This document shows positions 23,072-31,607 of a stretch of DNA of 31,607 nucleotides, piece after piece. The DNA comes from CAYRWR01 sp964537555 (GTDB lineage: Bacteria; Spirochaetota; Brevinematia; Brevinematales; CAYRWR01), in NCBI GenBank assembly GCA_964537555.1, contig CAZIAD010000037.1, positions 1-31,607 of the forward strand. The letters are read 5' to 3'. The notes below the pieces were generated by a model. It worked only from the letters and a program-made list of their open reading frames with translations. It did not search any database and had not been told where the DNA came from. Both the position numbers and the translations under genes were made by a program. Within the stretch, counting starts at the first letter, position 1, and each line of letters starts with the position of its first letter.

Positions 23072-23365
23072 ATGCCAACAGATGCGGACATGATCGCCCA
23101 GAGATATTTTAATGCTGCAGAGGGAGGCACGATCAAGAAAGAGGTGTTGTTTAAGCTGCCCAAATTGGTCAATGTCACCACCTGGAGCAATGTGGCTATA
23201 GTAGGGGCTATTAATTATGCCCAGAAGTCTCCCCCTGTGCACTATTATGGTATTCTCGTAAAATACCAGAGTGGCCTCTATTATGTATCCCAGGCAGTAG
23301 TAGACCAGTTAGCCCAGCTGGACCGGGCCTTCAAGAAGATCAGGAATACCGTAAAAGTAGTCTGA
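23072..23365 (+). CDS. 97-residue protein of unknown function
   Basis: I did not recognise this family. The protein is soluble, with no signal peptide or membrane segment. It has a short N-terminal helix (DMIAQRYFNAAEG), a beta-rich middle (VTTWSNVAIVGAINYA, VHYYGILVKYQSGLYYV) and a C-terminal amphipathic helix (QLAQLDRAFKKIRNTV). The ATG has AAAGGAG 6 bases upstream and lies only 20 bases after the 3' end of the candidate 6S RNA, so it may be expressed by read-through past that RNA. Gln, Leu and Ala codon use looks like its neighbours, so it is probably a real gene. Confidence 0.65.
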   Translation: MPTDADMIAQRYFNAAEGGTIKKEVLFKLPKLVNVTTWSNVAIVGAINYAQKSPPVHYYGILVKYQSGLYYVSQAVVDQLAQLDRAFKKIRNTVKVV

Positions 23366-23379
23366 ATAAGGCCTCATAC

Positions 23380-23408
23380 TTTACATACTTGCCTCTCAAC
23401 TTTATAAT
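23380..23408 (+). promoter_or_regulatory. Sigma-70-like promoter of the DUF4340-like gene
   Basis: TTTACA (23380-23385) and a perfect TATAAT (23403-23408) are separated by 17 bases, 29 bases before the ATG at 23438. Confidence 0.6.
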
Positions 23409-23437
23409 ATTACAAATAATCATGTTTAGGTGTAACA

Positions 23438-24436
23438 ATGAAGAATTCTCGTAAAAAACTGTTAATCAATATAATCATTCTGGGGACTGTGCTGATAGCT
23501 ATCATTCTCTATTATACACTAAAGGCCATACCCGAGAAGGATAAACTGGATATGCGGGGTAAGACCCTGTTGCTGGGCAAAAAGACTAAATCTGATTTTT
23601 TATCGATTGATATTCAGTACAAAGATGCCAATGCCTTTATCCACAAGACCCGCCTCAGTAATATAAGCGGGACCTGGGTGGTCACTGAGCCTCTGCAGAA
23701 AACGGCCAATCAGGGTGTGATAAATGAGATGTTGGATGATCTATTAAAGATCACCAGTGAAACCAACTACTCTCCCGTCACCCGCACTCAGATCAGTAAT
23801 TATGGTATTCTGCAGCCTAATGACATCTTCACTTTCCGCTATAAGGATGGCAGTGAGACCACGCTGATCAATGGTAACATCAGCAAGCCTGAGACCTATT
23901 ATTATACGATGAACCTGGATGATACTAATACCATCTATATAGTTTATGCTTACAAGTTCTCCTCGGCGGAACTCACTACCAGCCAGCTCCTGGAAAAACA
24001 GATATTTACTGATAATATCAGTGATATAACCAGTTTCAGCATCAGGGCCCTGGATGGCAGGACTTATGCAGTCAAATCAGTAAAAAAGAATGATAAGACC
24101 AGCTGGTATATGACTTCTCCCCAGGCCTCTGCGGCTGATACTTTTGCAGTCAAGAAAAGGATTTTAAATTTTTACAGCCTCCACATCCTGGAATTTCTGA
24201 AATATGACCGCAGTGCACAGGATATTAAGGTGCTGGGCCTGGACCGGCCTGTACTGAGCATTACTACATCTACTCCGCAGTCTGACATGGCATTATATAT
24301 CAGTGCAGTCACTAATGTCCTGGGACACTTTGCCTACTCCCCCCGTATTCCCGGAATATTTGTGATCCGACAGGAAGATATAGACAGGACCTTCCAGCTC
24401 GATGTCCAGGAATTCGAGCCCGCGAAAGAGGATTGA
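23438..24436 (+). CDS. DUF4340-like membrane-anchored protein
   Basis: The protein has 332 residues. One N-terminal hydrophobic segment (about 8-27) anchors a large extracytoplasmic, beta-rich region with two similar halves. Blocks such as SGTWVVTEPLQKTANQGVIN, YGILQPNDIFTFRYKDG and, in the second half, LGLDRPVLSITT fit the DUF4340 pattern. In other bacteria this domain occurs beside or within the Gld-type ABC transporter auxiliary proteins; no such transporter genes are here. The ATG has TTAGG about 7 bases upstream. It shares its stop with the next gene's start (TGATG), so the two are coupled. Confidence 0.7.
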   Translation: MKNSRKKLLINIIILGTVLIAIILYYTLKAIPEKDKLDMRGKTLLLGKKTKSDFLSIDIQYKDANAFIHKTRLSNISGTWVVTEPLQKTANQGVINEMLDDLLKITSETNYSPVTRTQISNYGILQPNDIFTFRYKDGSETTLINGNISKPETYYYTMNLDDTNTIYIVYAYKFSSAELTTSQLLEKQIFTDNISDITSFSIRALDGRTYAVKSVKKNDKTSWYMTSPQASAADTFAVKKRILNFYSLHILEFLKYDRSAQDIKVLGLDRPVLSITTSTPQSDMALYISAVTNVLGHFAYSPRIPGIFVIRQEDIDRTFQLDVQEFEPAKED

Positions 24437-25044
24437 TGAAGGCCATGGAACAGGATCAGCTGGCCCACCGGCTTTTACAGCTATTTTTCCAGGCCCCTCT
24501 GGTCAATGCCCTGTTGGTGTTTGAGGACAACGAATACCTGGGAGTGATCTTTAAAAAAGACATTCAGATCGGCTTGAAAGAAAACAATTTTGACCTGAGT
24601 CTGAATCTGAATTTTATACAGGAACAGGAAGTGCGGGATATTATCCTGAGCTCTGATAAGCAAAAGGATGCTCTCAAGATCCCGGTGATCGATAAAGAAG
24701 GACATCTTCTCAAGATCATTTCATTTCAGGAATTTGAAAGCCAGTTTTATTTTAACCATTTTTTAGAGGAATTCAGCCTGGAACATGTTTGGGACAGCCT
24801 GGATCATCCCCTCATACTGACCAACCACTTTAAAAAGGTGCTATATCTGAATAAGCAGGCCTTTTTACTAGCCCGTAAGGATCTTTTGGGTACCAAGCTC
24901 AGTCAGTTTTTAAATCTTTTTGAGATGGAAATGAACATGGACAGAATGATCCTAAGCCGCATAGACCAGATGTTTCATCTGGTCATCAGTCATGCACACA
25001 GTGAGTATTTTGATTATCAACTATACCAGTTTTTTCCAATATGA
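24436..25044 (+). CDS. CBS-like plus PAS-like regulatory protein
   Basis: The protein is 202 residues from ATG 24436; GAGGA lies just upstream but close (3 bases), and ATG 24445 is an alternative. The first ~100 residues look like CBS-type sensing units (ALLVFEDNEYLGVIFKKDI, and ALKIPVIDKEGHLLKIISFQEF). Residues 110-200 resemble a PAS domain (VWDSLDHPLILTNHFKKVLY, LNKQAFLLARKDLLGTKL). No output domain is present, so it may act through protein contacts; its ligand is unknown. Its TGA forms a TGATCA with the convergent purN stop. Confidence 0.6.
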   Translation: MKAMEQDQLAHRLLQLFFQAPLVNALLVFEDNEYLGVIFKKDIQIGLKENNFDLSLNLNFIQEQEVRDIILSSDKQKDALKIPVIDKEGHLLKIISFQEFESQFYFNHFLEEFSLEHVWDSLDHPLILTNHFKKVLYLNKQAFLLARKDLLGTKLSQFLNLFEMEMNMDRMILSRIDQMFHLVISHAHSEYFDYQLYQFFPI

Positions 25045-25683
25045 TCAGGGTCTGTAGATCAGGGGTTCATGGGGACAGGTCCTCTCACTGATCTCCCCCT
25101 GACTGATCATCCTTATTACTTCAGGCAGGATCTTATGTTCCAGCTTTAATACACGGGCAGCCAGGTCGTTTTCGGTATCCCCGGCCTGGATGGCAACCTT
25201 AGCCTGCATGATACGCTTGCCGCCATCGATGACCTCATTGACAAAATGGACAGTACAACCCGTCTCTTTATCACCTGCCTCCAGAGCACGCCTGTGGGTA
25301 TGCAGGCCCGGATATTTTGGCAGCAGTGAGGGATGAATATTGATGATCTTGCCGGAAAATGCCAGGATAAAGCGGGGCTTCACCACTCTCATAAATCCGG
25401 CCAGCACTACAATATCCGGATTGATTTTCTGTATGGCTTCTATGTATTCCAGTTCAGCATCCCCTTCCAGCTTGGTCTTAAACAGGCCGGGCTGTATATA
25501 CCGGGCTGGAATGCCTTTTTGTTTACAATAATCCAGGGCTTTGGCATCACTTTTATCACTGATCACAAGCTTTATTTCTGCATCCAGTTTGCCTGCTTCT
25601 ATAGATTCCTGAATGGCCATCATATTGCTGCCCCGGCCCGAGACCAGGACAGCAATTGTACTTTTTCTTGTTAAAAGACTCAT
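25045..25683 (-). CDS. purN: Phosphoribosylglycinamide formyltransferase
   Basis: PurN transfers a formyl group from 10-formyltetrahydrofolate to glycinamide ribonucleotide in purine synthesis. At 212 residues it has the usual length. The nucleotide-binding start is VLVSGRGSN. The catalytic residues are Asn115 and His117 (INIHPSLLPKYPGLHTHR) and Asp153 (VIDGG). The ATG overlaps the rseP stop by one base (TAATG) and has GAGG 6 bases upstream, so translation is coupled to rseP. No other pur genes are near. Its stop abuts the convergent regulatory gene. Confidence 0.96.
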   Translation of the reverse strand: MSLLTRKSTIAVLVSGRGSNMMAIQESIEAGKLDAEIKLVISDKSDAKALDYCKQKGIPARYIQPGLFKTKLEGDAELEYIEAIQKINPDIVVLAGFMRVVKPRFILAFSGKIINIHPSLLPKYPGLHTHRRALEAGDKETGCTVHFVNEVIDGGKRIMQAKVAIQAGDTENDLAARVLKLEHKILPEVIRMISQGEISERTCPHEPLIYRP

Positions 25684-27068
25684 TACTGGCCTCTTATAGC
25701 ATCACGGATTATATTAAAGAGATCATTCCCCACCACCAGTATGCTTAAGCCTATAATAATGAAAAATCCTACATATTCAATGACCATCATCACTTTTTCA
25801 CTGGGTTTTATTGTGGTGACCAGTTCAAACAGATTGATGAGAAAATGGCCCCCATCCAGTCCAGGAATAGGTAATAGATTAAAAAATCCCAGCGCTACTG
25901 AGATCAGAGCCATAAATTGTATGAGACGGTTAAAATCACTATACATAGCCACCTTTGACGTGATCTGAACGATGCGGATAGGCCCGGAAATATTCTTCTG
26001 GACATCCAGATTACCTGAGAACATCTTCTTAAGCCCAAACCAGATCTTTTCTTTGAGAGTAATATTGGTCTCCACAAATCCCAGGGCAAAGGCATTAAAG
26101 AAGCTGCTCGCTTTTCTGCGGCTTACTTTACTGGGGCTAATACCCAGATACAATCCCTCAGATTTCTTCTCCGGACTTACAACCAGGGTCTCGTGTTTTC
26201 CTTCTCTGTCGATAAGGACATTGTACTTTTCATTTTCATTGGTGATATATAAGCCGATCTCATCCAGTGAGCTCACGCTGTTTCCCTGGATCTGGAGCAC
26301 AATGTCTCCTGTCTGGAATCCGGCCTTTTCAGCCGGGCTTTTTTTATCAACCGTGCGGACCACTGGTTCAGACACTTTATATAACCCGGCAAAACCCAGG
26401 CCCCGTTCCGGACTTTTAATGGGGGTCAGGCTTGTCTCATTTGTGACCCCGTTTCTTTCGTAAACAACCTTAAGGGGGACATTTGCATTCAGTCCAAATT
26501 GCTCCATCACCACTGAGTAATTAATAACATCTTTTCCATTGATATTGAGCAGCCTGTCTCCATCCTGAAGTCCAGCCAAAACGGTAGGGGTGGGCGTGCC
26601 ATCTGAGTTAGTGGCTACTATATTGATAGTAAAGTCTTCCCGATTTTCCTTTAAGCCTGCCATGAATAATAAACTGAACAGGATGATGGCAAATAAATAA
26701 TTAAATACCGGCCCTCCTAATATGGCCAGAACCCGGGCCCAGGCCGGCCGGTTATACATGGCATGAGGATCTTTTTCAATATCTTTTTTTACGGGTTCAT
26801 CCGCGATCGCTTCTTTTAGTTTATCTTCTTTGGATTTTCTGTCCCCGCTTTCTTCTCCCCTCATCTTACAGTATCCACCCAGAGGTATGAGATTAAGGCG
26901 ATAACGGGTCTCTCCTCTCTGCCATCCGATCAGCTCTTTTCCAAAGCCAACCGCGAATTCATCAACAGCTATACCGCTTGACTTTGCCATCAGGAAATGG
27001 CCCAGCTCATGCACAAAGATAAGTATACCTAATACTAATATTGCGATTAAAATTCCTATAATAGTCAC
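25683..27068 (-). CDS. rseP: Site-2 protease RseP, zinc membrane metalloprotease
   Basis: RseP cleaves membrane-spanning anti-sigma factors and signal-peptide remnants inside the membrane. The protein has 461 residues. The zinc motif HELGH is at 20-24, followed by LIPLGGYCKMRGE. A highly charged insertion (about 72-103, rich in Lys, Asp and Glu) precedes the second membrane segment. Two PDZ domains follow (GLQDGDRLLNINGKDV and SPAEKAGFQTGDIVLQIQG). The C-terminal LLPIPGLDGGHFLIN holds the third zinc ligand. The start is GTG with a strong AAAGGAG 6 bases upstream. In many bacteria rseP sits with dxr, cdsA and bamA; here its neighbours are purN and rlmB, an unusual setting. Confidence 0.96.
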   Translation of the reverse strand: MTIIGILIAILVLGILIFVHELGHFLMAKSSGIAVDEFAVGFGKELIGWQRGETRYRLNLIPLGGYCKMRGEESGDRKSKEDKLKEAIADEPVKKDIEKDPHAMYNRPAWARVLAILGGPVFNYLFAIILFSLLFMAGLKENREDFTINIVATNSDGTPTPTVLAGLQDGDRLLNINGKDVINYSVVMEQFGLNANVPLKVVYERNGVTNETSLTPIKSPERGLGFAGLYKVSEPVVRTVDKKSPAEKAGFQTGDIVLQIQGNSVSSLDEIGLYITNENEKYNVLIDREGKHETLVVSPEKKSEGLYLGISPSKVSRRKASSFFNAFALGFVETNITLKEKIWFGLKKMFSGNLDVQKNISGPIRIVQITSKVAMYSDFNRLIQFMALISVALGFFNLLPIPGLDGGHFLINLFELVTTIKPSEKVMMVIEYVGFFIIIGLSILVVGNDLFNIIRDAIRGQ

Positions 27069-27098
27069 TTCATTCTCCTTTGATTTTACAAAATATGT

Positions 27099-27821
27099 CT
27101 AATCTATTTCCGCCCTGAACAGTTCCCACATAGCTACAGCACCGGCTACACTGGCATTCAGTGAATCCAGCTTTCCGGTGGTGGGTATCTTGATCAGGCT
27201 GGTACATTTTTTCTTTACGGATTTCCTCATGCCCTTGCGCTCCGAGCCTATCACCACGCAGCAGCGGGCCGGTATCTCTATGTCTTTTATGCTGGTGTAT
27301 TGTACCGCACCGGACAGGCCTAGCACAGCCGCCCCTGCATCTACCAGGTCGTCGATAAAATAGTTCAGATTATCGATATAAAAGATATTCTGCTTGTACA
27401 CCGCGCCGGCAGATGACTTGATGACCTGGGGCGTGATACGGGCTGAGGCATCACGGGGTAATACCACCGCATCGATGTTAAACAAGAGAGACGACCGGAT
27501 CAGGGCACCCAGGTTACCGGTATCAGTGATCCCGTCCAGGGCCAGAAAACGGCGGTACTGATCCCAGTCATAAGTAGCCCCTTCAGTATCATGGATATTA
27601 TCGGGCATCTTTATCTCTGCTACGATTCCCTGGTGTTTACGGGTACGGGACAGGGCTTCCAGCTCCAGGTCAGTCTTGTAGGTCAGGCTGATCCCTTCTG
27701 CCTTAAGGCGGGCCAGTATCCCTTGAAATTTATCTCTCTTATGGCTGTCCATATAGACCAGATCTATTTCCAGTCCTTCTTCCAGGGCTTCTTCTACAGA
27801 GTTGCGTCCATATACTGTCAA
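27099..27821 (-). CDS. rlmB: SpoU-family 2'-O-ribose rRNA methyltransferase (RlmB/TrmH-like)
   Basis: The protein has 240 residues. An N-terminal substrate-binding region (VYGRNSVEEALEEG) is followed by the SPOUT knot motifs: LDGITDTGNLGALIRSSLLF, VVIGSERKGM, and the SAM-binding SLNASVAGAVAM. This fits RlmB, which methylates G2251 of 23S rRNA in E. coli; other SpoU targets cannot be excluded. The start is TTG with AGGAG 6 bases upstream overlapping the ackA stop, and no alternative ATG fits. It lies 9 bases after ackA and 30 before rseP in a same-strand run. Confidence 0.92.
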   Translation of the reverse strand: MTVYGRNSVEEALEEGLEIDLVYMDSHKRDKFQGILARLKAEGISLTYKTDLELEALSRTRKHQGIVAEIKMPDNIHDTEGATYDWDQYRRFLALDGITDTGNLGALIRSSLLFNIDAVVLPRDASARITPQVIKSSAGAVYKQNIFYIDNLNYFIDDLVDAGAAVLGLSGAVQYTSIKDIEIPARCCVVIGSERKGMRKSVKKKCTSLIKIPTTGKLDSLNASVAGAVAMWELFRAEID

Positions 27822-27830
27822 CTATTTCTC

Positions 27831-29051
27831 CTATTGAGGCAGGACGATCTCGTCCTTTCCTTCTACTACATTTACTGTCTCCAGGGCTATCATCAGTTCT
27901 TCATTGGTGGGCACCATAAGGACTTTTACTTTTGAGCCTTTTTTAGTGAGGTCTTTCAGCTCACCAAATGTGTTTTTATTGATCTCTTCATCCAGGTCTA
28001 TACCCCAGTCTTCCAGGCCGGCTACAGCTTTTTCACGGATGTCCCAGTCGTTTTCTCCGATACCGGCGGTAAACACTATAGCATCCACCCGGCCCAGCTC
28101 CACCATATAAGCCCCGATATACCTGCGGATGCTTTTTACCAGGACTTCCCGGGTACTTTGAGCTTGTTTATTCCCTTCCTGAGCCGCTTTTTTGATCTCC
28201 CGGAGGTCATTTGACAGCCCGGAGAGCCCCAGAAGGCCGCTTTTTTTATTCAGAATAGCATTCATCTCATGACTGTCTATAGACAGCTTCTCCATGAGGT
28301 AGGTCAGAATAGCCGGGTCAATGGAGCCACAGCGGGTACCCATGACCACGCCTTCCAGGGGGGTAAATCCCATAGAAGTATCTACTGATTTTCCATTTTT
28401 AACTGCGGTAATACTGGAACCATTACCCAGGTGGCAGCTGATGATGTTCAGGTCCTCTGTCTTTTTCCCTAAAAACCGGGCGGTCTTGAGCGTGACATAG
28501 CGATGTGAGGTACCATGAAAGCCATAGCGTCTGATGCCCATGTCTTTATAGTACTCATAAGGCAGAGCATACAGATAGGATCCAATAGGCATAGTCTGGT
28601 GAAAAGCCGTATCAAACACTGCCACTTCAGGGGTATCCGGCAGGATCTCCCGACAGGCTTTTATCCCCGCCAGGTTGGCCGGATTGTGCAGAGGGGCTAG
28701 TTCGGAATACTTTTCAATTCCTTTGATGACTGTATCATCGATGATCACCGAGCGGGAAAAACCTTCCCCCCCGTGTACTACTCTATGGCCTATGGCATTG
28801 ATATCCTTGAGGGAGTAGATAAATCCGTATTGCTTATCTTCCAGATTTTTAATGACAGCATGAAAAGCCTGGGTATGATCCCCGGCCTTTATTTTCTGAC
28901 AGATCTTTTCACCCTTTTGATCATAAAAGCTGTATTCAGCATCTCCCCCGATTTTCTCCACCAGGCCTCTGCTAATAACCAGGCTCTTACTTGTATCCAG
29001 GAGCTGATATTTCAATGATGAGCTCCCGGAATTGATGACTAGTACCTTCAC
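27831..29051 (-). CDS. ackA: Acetate kinase
   Basis: AckA interconverts acetyl phosphate and ADP with acetate and ATP, giving ATP in fermentation. At 406 residues it has the family length. The N-terminal signature VLVINSGSSSLKYQLLD carries Asn7. GFHGTSHRYV, IISCHLGNGSSITAV and MGFTPLEGVVMGTRCGS-like blocks are canonical. VFTAGIGENDWDIRE closes the active site. The start is GTG with GGAG 7 bases upstream. pta, its usual partner, is not in the window. With hydE it supports a fermentative anaerobe. Confidence 0.97.
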   Translation of the reverse strand: MKVLVINSGSSSLKYQLLDTSKSLVISRGLVEKIGGDAEYSFYDQKGEKICQKIKAGDHTQAFHAVIKNLEDKQYGFIYSLKDINAIGHRVVHGGEGFSRSVIIDDTVIKGIEKYSELAPLHNPANLAGIKACREILPDTPEVAVFDTAFHQTMPIGSYLYALPYEYYKDMGIRRYGFHGTSHRYVTLKTARFLGKKTEDLNIISCHLGNGSSITAVKNGKSVDTSMGFTPLEGVVMGTRCGSIDPAILTYLMEKLSIDSHEMNAILNKKSGLLGLSGLSNDLREIKKAAQEGNKQAQSTREVLVKSIRRYIGAYMVELGRVDAIVFTAGIGENDWDIREKAVAGLEDWGIDLDEEINKNTFGELKDLTKKGSKVKVLMVPTNEELMIALETVNVVEGKDEIVLPQ

Positions 29052-29094
29052 AGCAAATCTCCAATTATTTAGTCACATCCAAATCACATTACCT

Positions 29095-31134
29095 TTAGCT
29101 AATTTTGGAACCACTCTCCATCTCTTTTTCAGGCATGAGGAGGCATAATTCTGATTTATCACTATTGGAAGCAGCCAGTATCATCCCTCTGGATTCTTCT
29201 CCCATCAGTTTTGCGGGTTTTAGATTATTCACGATAATAATCTTTTTCCCCACCAGGTCAGCTGCATCATAAAATTCCTTGATACCAGCCAGGATCTGTT
29301 TAGTCTCATCTCCTACCTTTACCTGTAGTTTAAGTAATTTTTTTGATTTCTCCAGGGCTTCTGCTTCCACTATTTCTGCCACTCTCAGGTCTACCTTGAG
29401 AAAATCTTCAATACTGATCTCTTCCATGACTTTTCCTTTTACTTCTTTTTTATCTTTCTGAGATTTCTGAATCAGCTTATCCAATTGAGCCTGTATCAGT
29501 TTGTCATCATATTTCACAAACAGTATCTCTACAGGCCCCATTTTCTGGCCTGTAGTGAGTGATTGTGTCAGAAAATCAGACCACCTCTGCTCTTTGATCT
29601 GACTTTTCTGTCCCAGCATTTTCCACAGCTTTTCTGCGGAGAAAGGTATGAAAGGATACATCGCTACACTTAAGACCCGTAAGATATTGAGGCACACATT
29701 CAGTACTGTATCCAGCCTGACTTTATCCTCTTTTAATGCCCAGGGTTTATTCTCATCAAAGTATTTATTCCCGGTACGGGCCAGGTCCATCATGTGTTTG
29801 ACAGCCTCTCTCACTCTGTACTGGGACAGGTTATCCAGCATCTTCTCTACTGATTCCTGCAGAGTTTTAAAGGTAGCTTCATCTTCAGGGCTGTACTGTG
29901 CCGCAGGGACCTCTCCTCCATTATGCTTTTCCAGAAAGGTAAGCGTACGGTTAGCAAAATTACCCAGGATGTTAGCCAGCTCATCATTATTTTTGGACTG
30001 AAAGCCTTTCCAGGAAAAGTCCGCGTCCTTAGTCTCAGGGGCATTAGCTGCCAGGAAATAACGCAGAGGGTCTGCCGGAAAGTCTTCCAGGTATTCATGG
30101 AGCCATATAGCCCAGTTATTAGAAGTCGATATCTTTTCCCCTTCCAGGGTCAGATATTCATTGGCCGGTACATCATAGGGCAGCACATAGTTTTCATTCT
30201 GCCCCATCAGTACGGCTGGCCAGATAATAGCATGAAAGGGGATATTGTCTTTTCCTATGAAGTGGACCATACGGGATTTAGGATCCAGCCAGTAATCTTT
30301 CCATTTGTCGGGCTGGCCCGTTTTTTCTGCCCACTCTACGGTAGATGATAAATATCCTATAGGGGCATCAAACCACACATAGAGCACTTTACCTTTGGCT
30401 TCTTCCAGAGGTACGGGTATACCCCAGGACAGGTCACGGGTAATGGCCCTCTCTCTCAGGCCTTCGTTCCTGATCCAGCCCAGTACAAAGCGCTTTACAT
30501 TATCTTTCCAGTTATCTTTGGATTCTATCCATTGAGTCAGTCTCTCTTCAAAATCCTGTAATCTGATATACCAGTGGCGGGTCTCTTTTATGACCGGTAC
30601 CACGCCCGACATGGCGGAGCGGGGATTCTTTAACTCCAGGGCATTGAGGAGCTTTCCGCAATTATCACACTGATCTCCTCTGGCTTTATCATATCCGCAA
30701 TGCGGGCATTCCCCTTCAATATATCTGTCCGGCAGATAACGCTCCATCTTTTCATCATAGTACTGCTTTTCGGTCTTATCCATGATGTTGCCGTTTGTAT
30801 AGAGATCAGTAAAAAACTTGCTGGATATTTCAAAATGTTTAGGCCGGGCTGTACCTGAAAAGTTATCAAAATGCACCCCGATCTTATCAAAGCTCTCTAC
30901 CATAATATTATGAAAACGGTCTACTATCTCCCGGGGAGTGACTCCCTCTTTTTCTGCTCTTAAAGTGATGGGGACACCGTGTTCATCAGAGCCACAGATA
31001 TAGAGTACATCATCACCATTAAGACGTTTGTAACGTACAAATATATCAGCTGGTAAATATGCGCCGGCCAGGTGGCCCAGGTGAATGGGGCCATTGGCAT
31101 ATGGTAATGCCGAAGTTACCAGATATCTCTCCAT
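29095..31134 (-). CDS. metG: Methionyl-tRNA synthetase
   Basis: MetG charges tRNA-Met. At 679 residues it includes the catalytic Rossmann domain with HLGH (18-21), a zinc knuckle at Cys143, Cys146, Cys156 and Cys159, the helical anticodon-binding domain, and a C-terminal Trbp111-type tRNA-binding domain (about 570-670, VDLRVAEIVEAEAL, VNNLKPAKLMG) that mediates dimerisation. The KMSKS loop reads KISTS (334-338), a tolerated variant in which the second Lys is Thr. The ATG has GGAG 5 bases upstream. It is 43 bases before ackA on the same strand, with no clear terminator between. Confidence 0.98.
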   Translation of the reverse strand: MERYLVTSALPYANGPIHLGHLAGAYLPADIFVRYKRLNGDDVLYICGSDEHGVPITLRAEKEGVTPREIVDRFHNIMVESFDKIGVHFDNFSGTARPKHFEISSKFFTDLYTNGNIMDKTEKQYYDEKMERYLPDRYIEGECPHCGYDKARGDQCDNCGKLLNALELKNPRSAMSGVVPVIKETRHWYIRLQDFEERLTQWIESKDNWKDNVKRFVLGWIRNEGLRERAITRDLSWGIPVPLEEAKGKVLYVWFDAPIGYLSSTVEWAEKTGQPDKWKDYWLDPKSRMVHFIGKDNIPFHAIIWPAVLMGQNENYVLPYDVPANEYLTLEGEKISTSNNWAIWLHEYLEDFPADPLRYFLAANAPETKDADFSWKGFQSKNNDELANILGNFANRTLTFLEKHNGGEVPAAQYSPEDEATFKTLQESVEKMLDNLSQYRVREAVKHMMDLARTGNKYFDENKPWALKEDKVRLDTVLNVCLNILRVLSVAMYPFIPFSAEKLWKMLGQKSQIKEQRWSDFLTQSLTTGQKMGPVEILFVKYDDKLIQAQLDKLIQKSQKDKKEVKGKVMEEISIEDFLKVDLRVAEIVEAEALEKSKKLLKLQVKVGDETKQILAGIKEFYDAADLVGKKIIIVNNLKPAKLMGEESRGMILAASNSDKSELCLLMPEKEMESGSKIS

Positions 31135-31160
31135 GATCTCTCCTCGTTTCAGTACAAAAT

Positions 31161-31201
31161 TAAAATAAAAGCCTGGCTACAATTTACATTGGTCCAGGCT
31201 T
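31161..31201 (-). terminator. Rho-independent terminator after the CBS-pair gene
   Basis: AAGCCTGG (31169-31176) pairs perfectly with CCAGGCTT (31194-31201) around a 17-base loop. On the minus strand the stem is followed by TTATTTTAATTTT. It separates the CBS-pair gene from metG. Confidence 0.75.
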
Positions 31202-31223
31202 GTATTGCAATCTCTTTAAATAT

Positions 31224-31607
31224 TTAGAGCTTTTCCCTTACAAACCGGGCTATATCAAACATACTGATAACCCCTACCAGCTTTTCTTCCAGACTCATGA
31301 TGGGCAGGCTTCTGATGTTTTTATCGACCATCAGATTAAGTGCATCCCGTGCTGTCAGCTCTTCATATACAAACAGAAACTTCTGTCCTTCTATCAGTTT
31401 TGAGACAGGCATGTTCTTAGCCTGATCGGAAATAAAACTGATCTTGACAATATCCCAGGAAGAAACGACTCCAATGGGTTTCCCGTTGTTATCAGTCACT
31501 ATCACTCTATGCACTTTGTCTCTCAGCATCTTATCTGCTGCTTTGGATAAGGGCATGTCTTTATTCACAGTCTGAGGCTTTTTATTGGCCAGATCTATGA
31601 CTTTTAC
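31224..31607 (-). CDS. CBS-pair protein (5' end outside window)
   Basis: The frame stays open to the window edge beyond the first possible start (GTG 31568), reading VKVIDLANKKPQTVNKDMPL, the typical first strand of a CBS domain, so the gene is cut at its 5' end. At least 127 residues are present. They form two CBS units: one through VHRVIVTDNNGKPIGVVSSWDI and one through NIRSLPIMSLEEKLVGVISMFDI. Such pairs bind adenosine nucleotides or SAM and regulate partner proteins. Whether another domain lies upstream cannot be seen. A terminator follows at 31161-31201. Confidence 0.85.
   Translation of the reverse strand, partial: VKVIDLANKKPQTVNKDMPLSKAADKMLRDKVHRVIVTDNNGKPIGVVSSWDIVKISFISDQAKNMPVSKLIEGQKFLFVYEELTARDALNLMVDKNIRSLPIMSLEEKLVGVISMFDIARFVREKL

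Noticed and set aside
1..31607. CRISPR array, insertion sequence, integrase, toxin-antitoxin or defence system
   Set aside because: No spaced direct repeats, transposase or recombinase motifs, or defence-gene families were seen; the gene content is core-chromosomal.

Overview
The window reads as chromosomal DNA from a spirochaete-like, probably anaerobic bacterium. The clues are a WhiG/FliA-type flagellar sigma factor, a short FlgJ-like rod-binding protein without a muramidase domain, an HprK/HPr pair with no other PTS genes nearby, an NtrY/NtrX-type two-component pair, and a [FeFe]-hydrogenase maturase HydE. Phylum assignment is inference from gene content; no rRNA or other marker is present. 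No insertion sequence, prophage, CRISPR array or tRNA was seen. Coding density is very high and no gene-free stretch exceeds 300 bases.

Layout. 1-2614 (+): 3' end of uvrC, a receiver-PilZ protein and nadC. 2615-5706 (-): a FlgJ-like rod protein and a large multi-pass histidine kinase. 5834-6901 (+): hydE, convergent with 6879-8586 (-): recO and a Gln/Ser-repeat, zinc-knuckle protein. 8832-10397 (-): metK and a small 2TM-domain protein. 10523-11560 (+): mutY, convergent with a hotdog thioesterase and a lone FecCD-type permease (11544-12986, -). 13084-22186 (+): two membrane-anchored proteins of unknown function, then a near-continuous run of fliA/whiG, hpf, hprK, ptsH, two related PGxGQ membrane proteins, a DUF4390-like protein, and the NtrY-like kinase and NtrX/NtrC-like regulator. 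22371-25044 (+): a CvpA-like membrane protein, a structured non-coding RNA that folds by eye like 6S RNA, a 97-aa unknown, a DUF4340-like protein and a CBS/PAS-like protein. 25045-31607 (-): purN, rseP, a SpoU-type rRNA methyltransferase, ackA, metG and a CBS-pair protein cut by the window edge.

How it fits together. The 15212-22186 run joins flagellar transcription (sigma-28), ribosome hibernation (HPF), carbon-state sensing (HprK/HPr) and an envelope-linked two-component system. It resembles the rpoN-hpf-ptsN/hprK-npr clusters of other bacteria, but with a sigma-28 gene at the sigma-factor position. A possible 6S RNA close downstream would add another regulator of RNA polymerase. Many genes have recognisable sigma-70-like promoters with 16-17 bp spacers, and the FlgJ-like gene has a candidate sigma-28 promoter. 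The most notable item is the 6S-like RNA at 22878-23051, which has a perfect competing hairpin in its 5' half.
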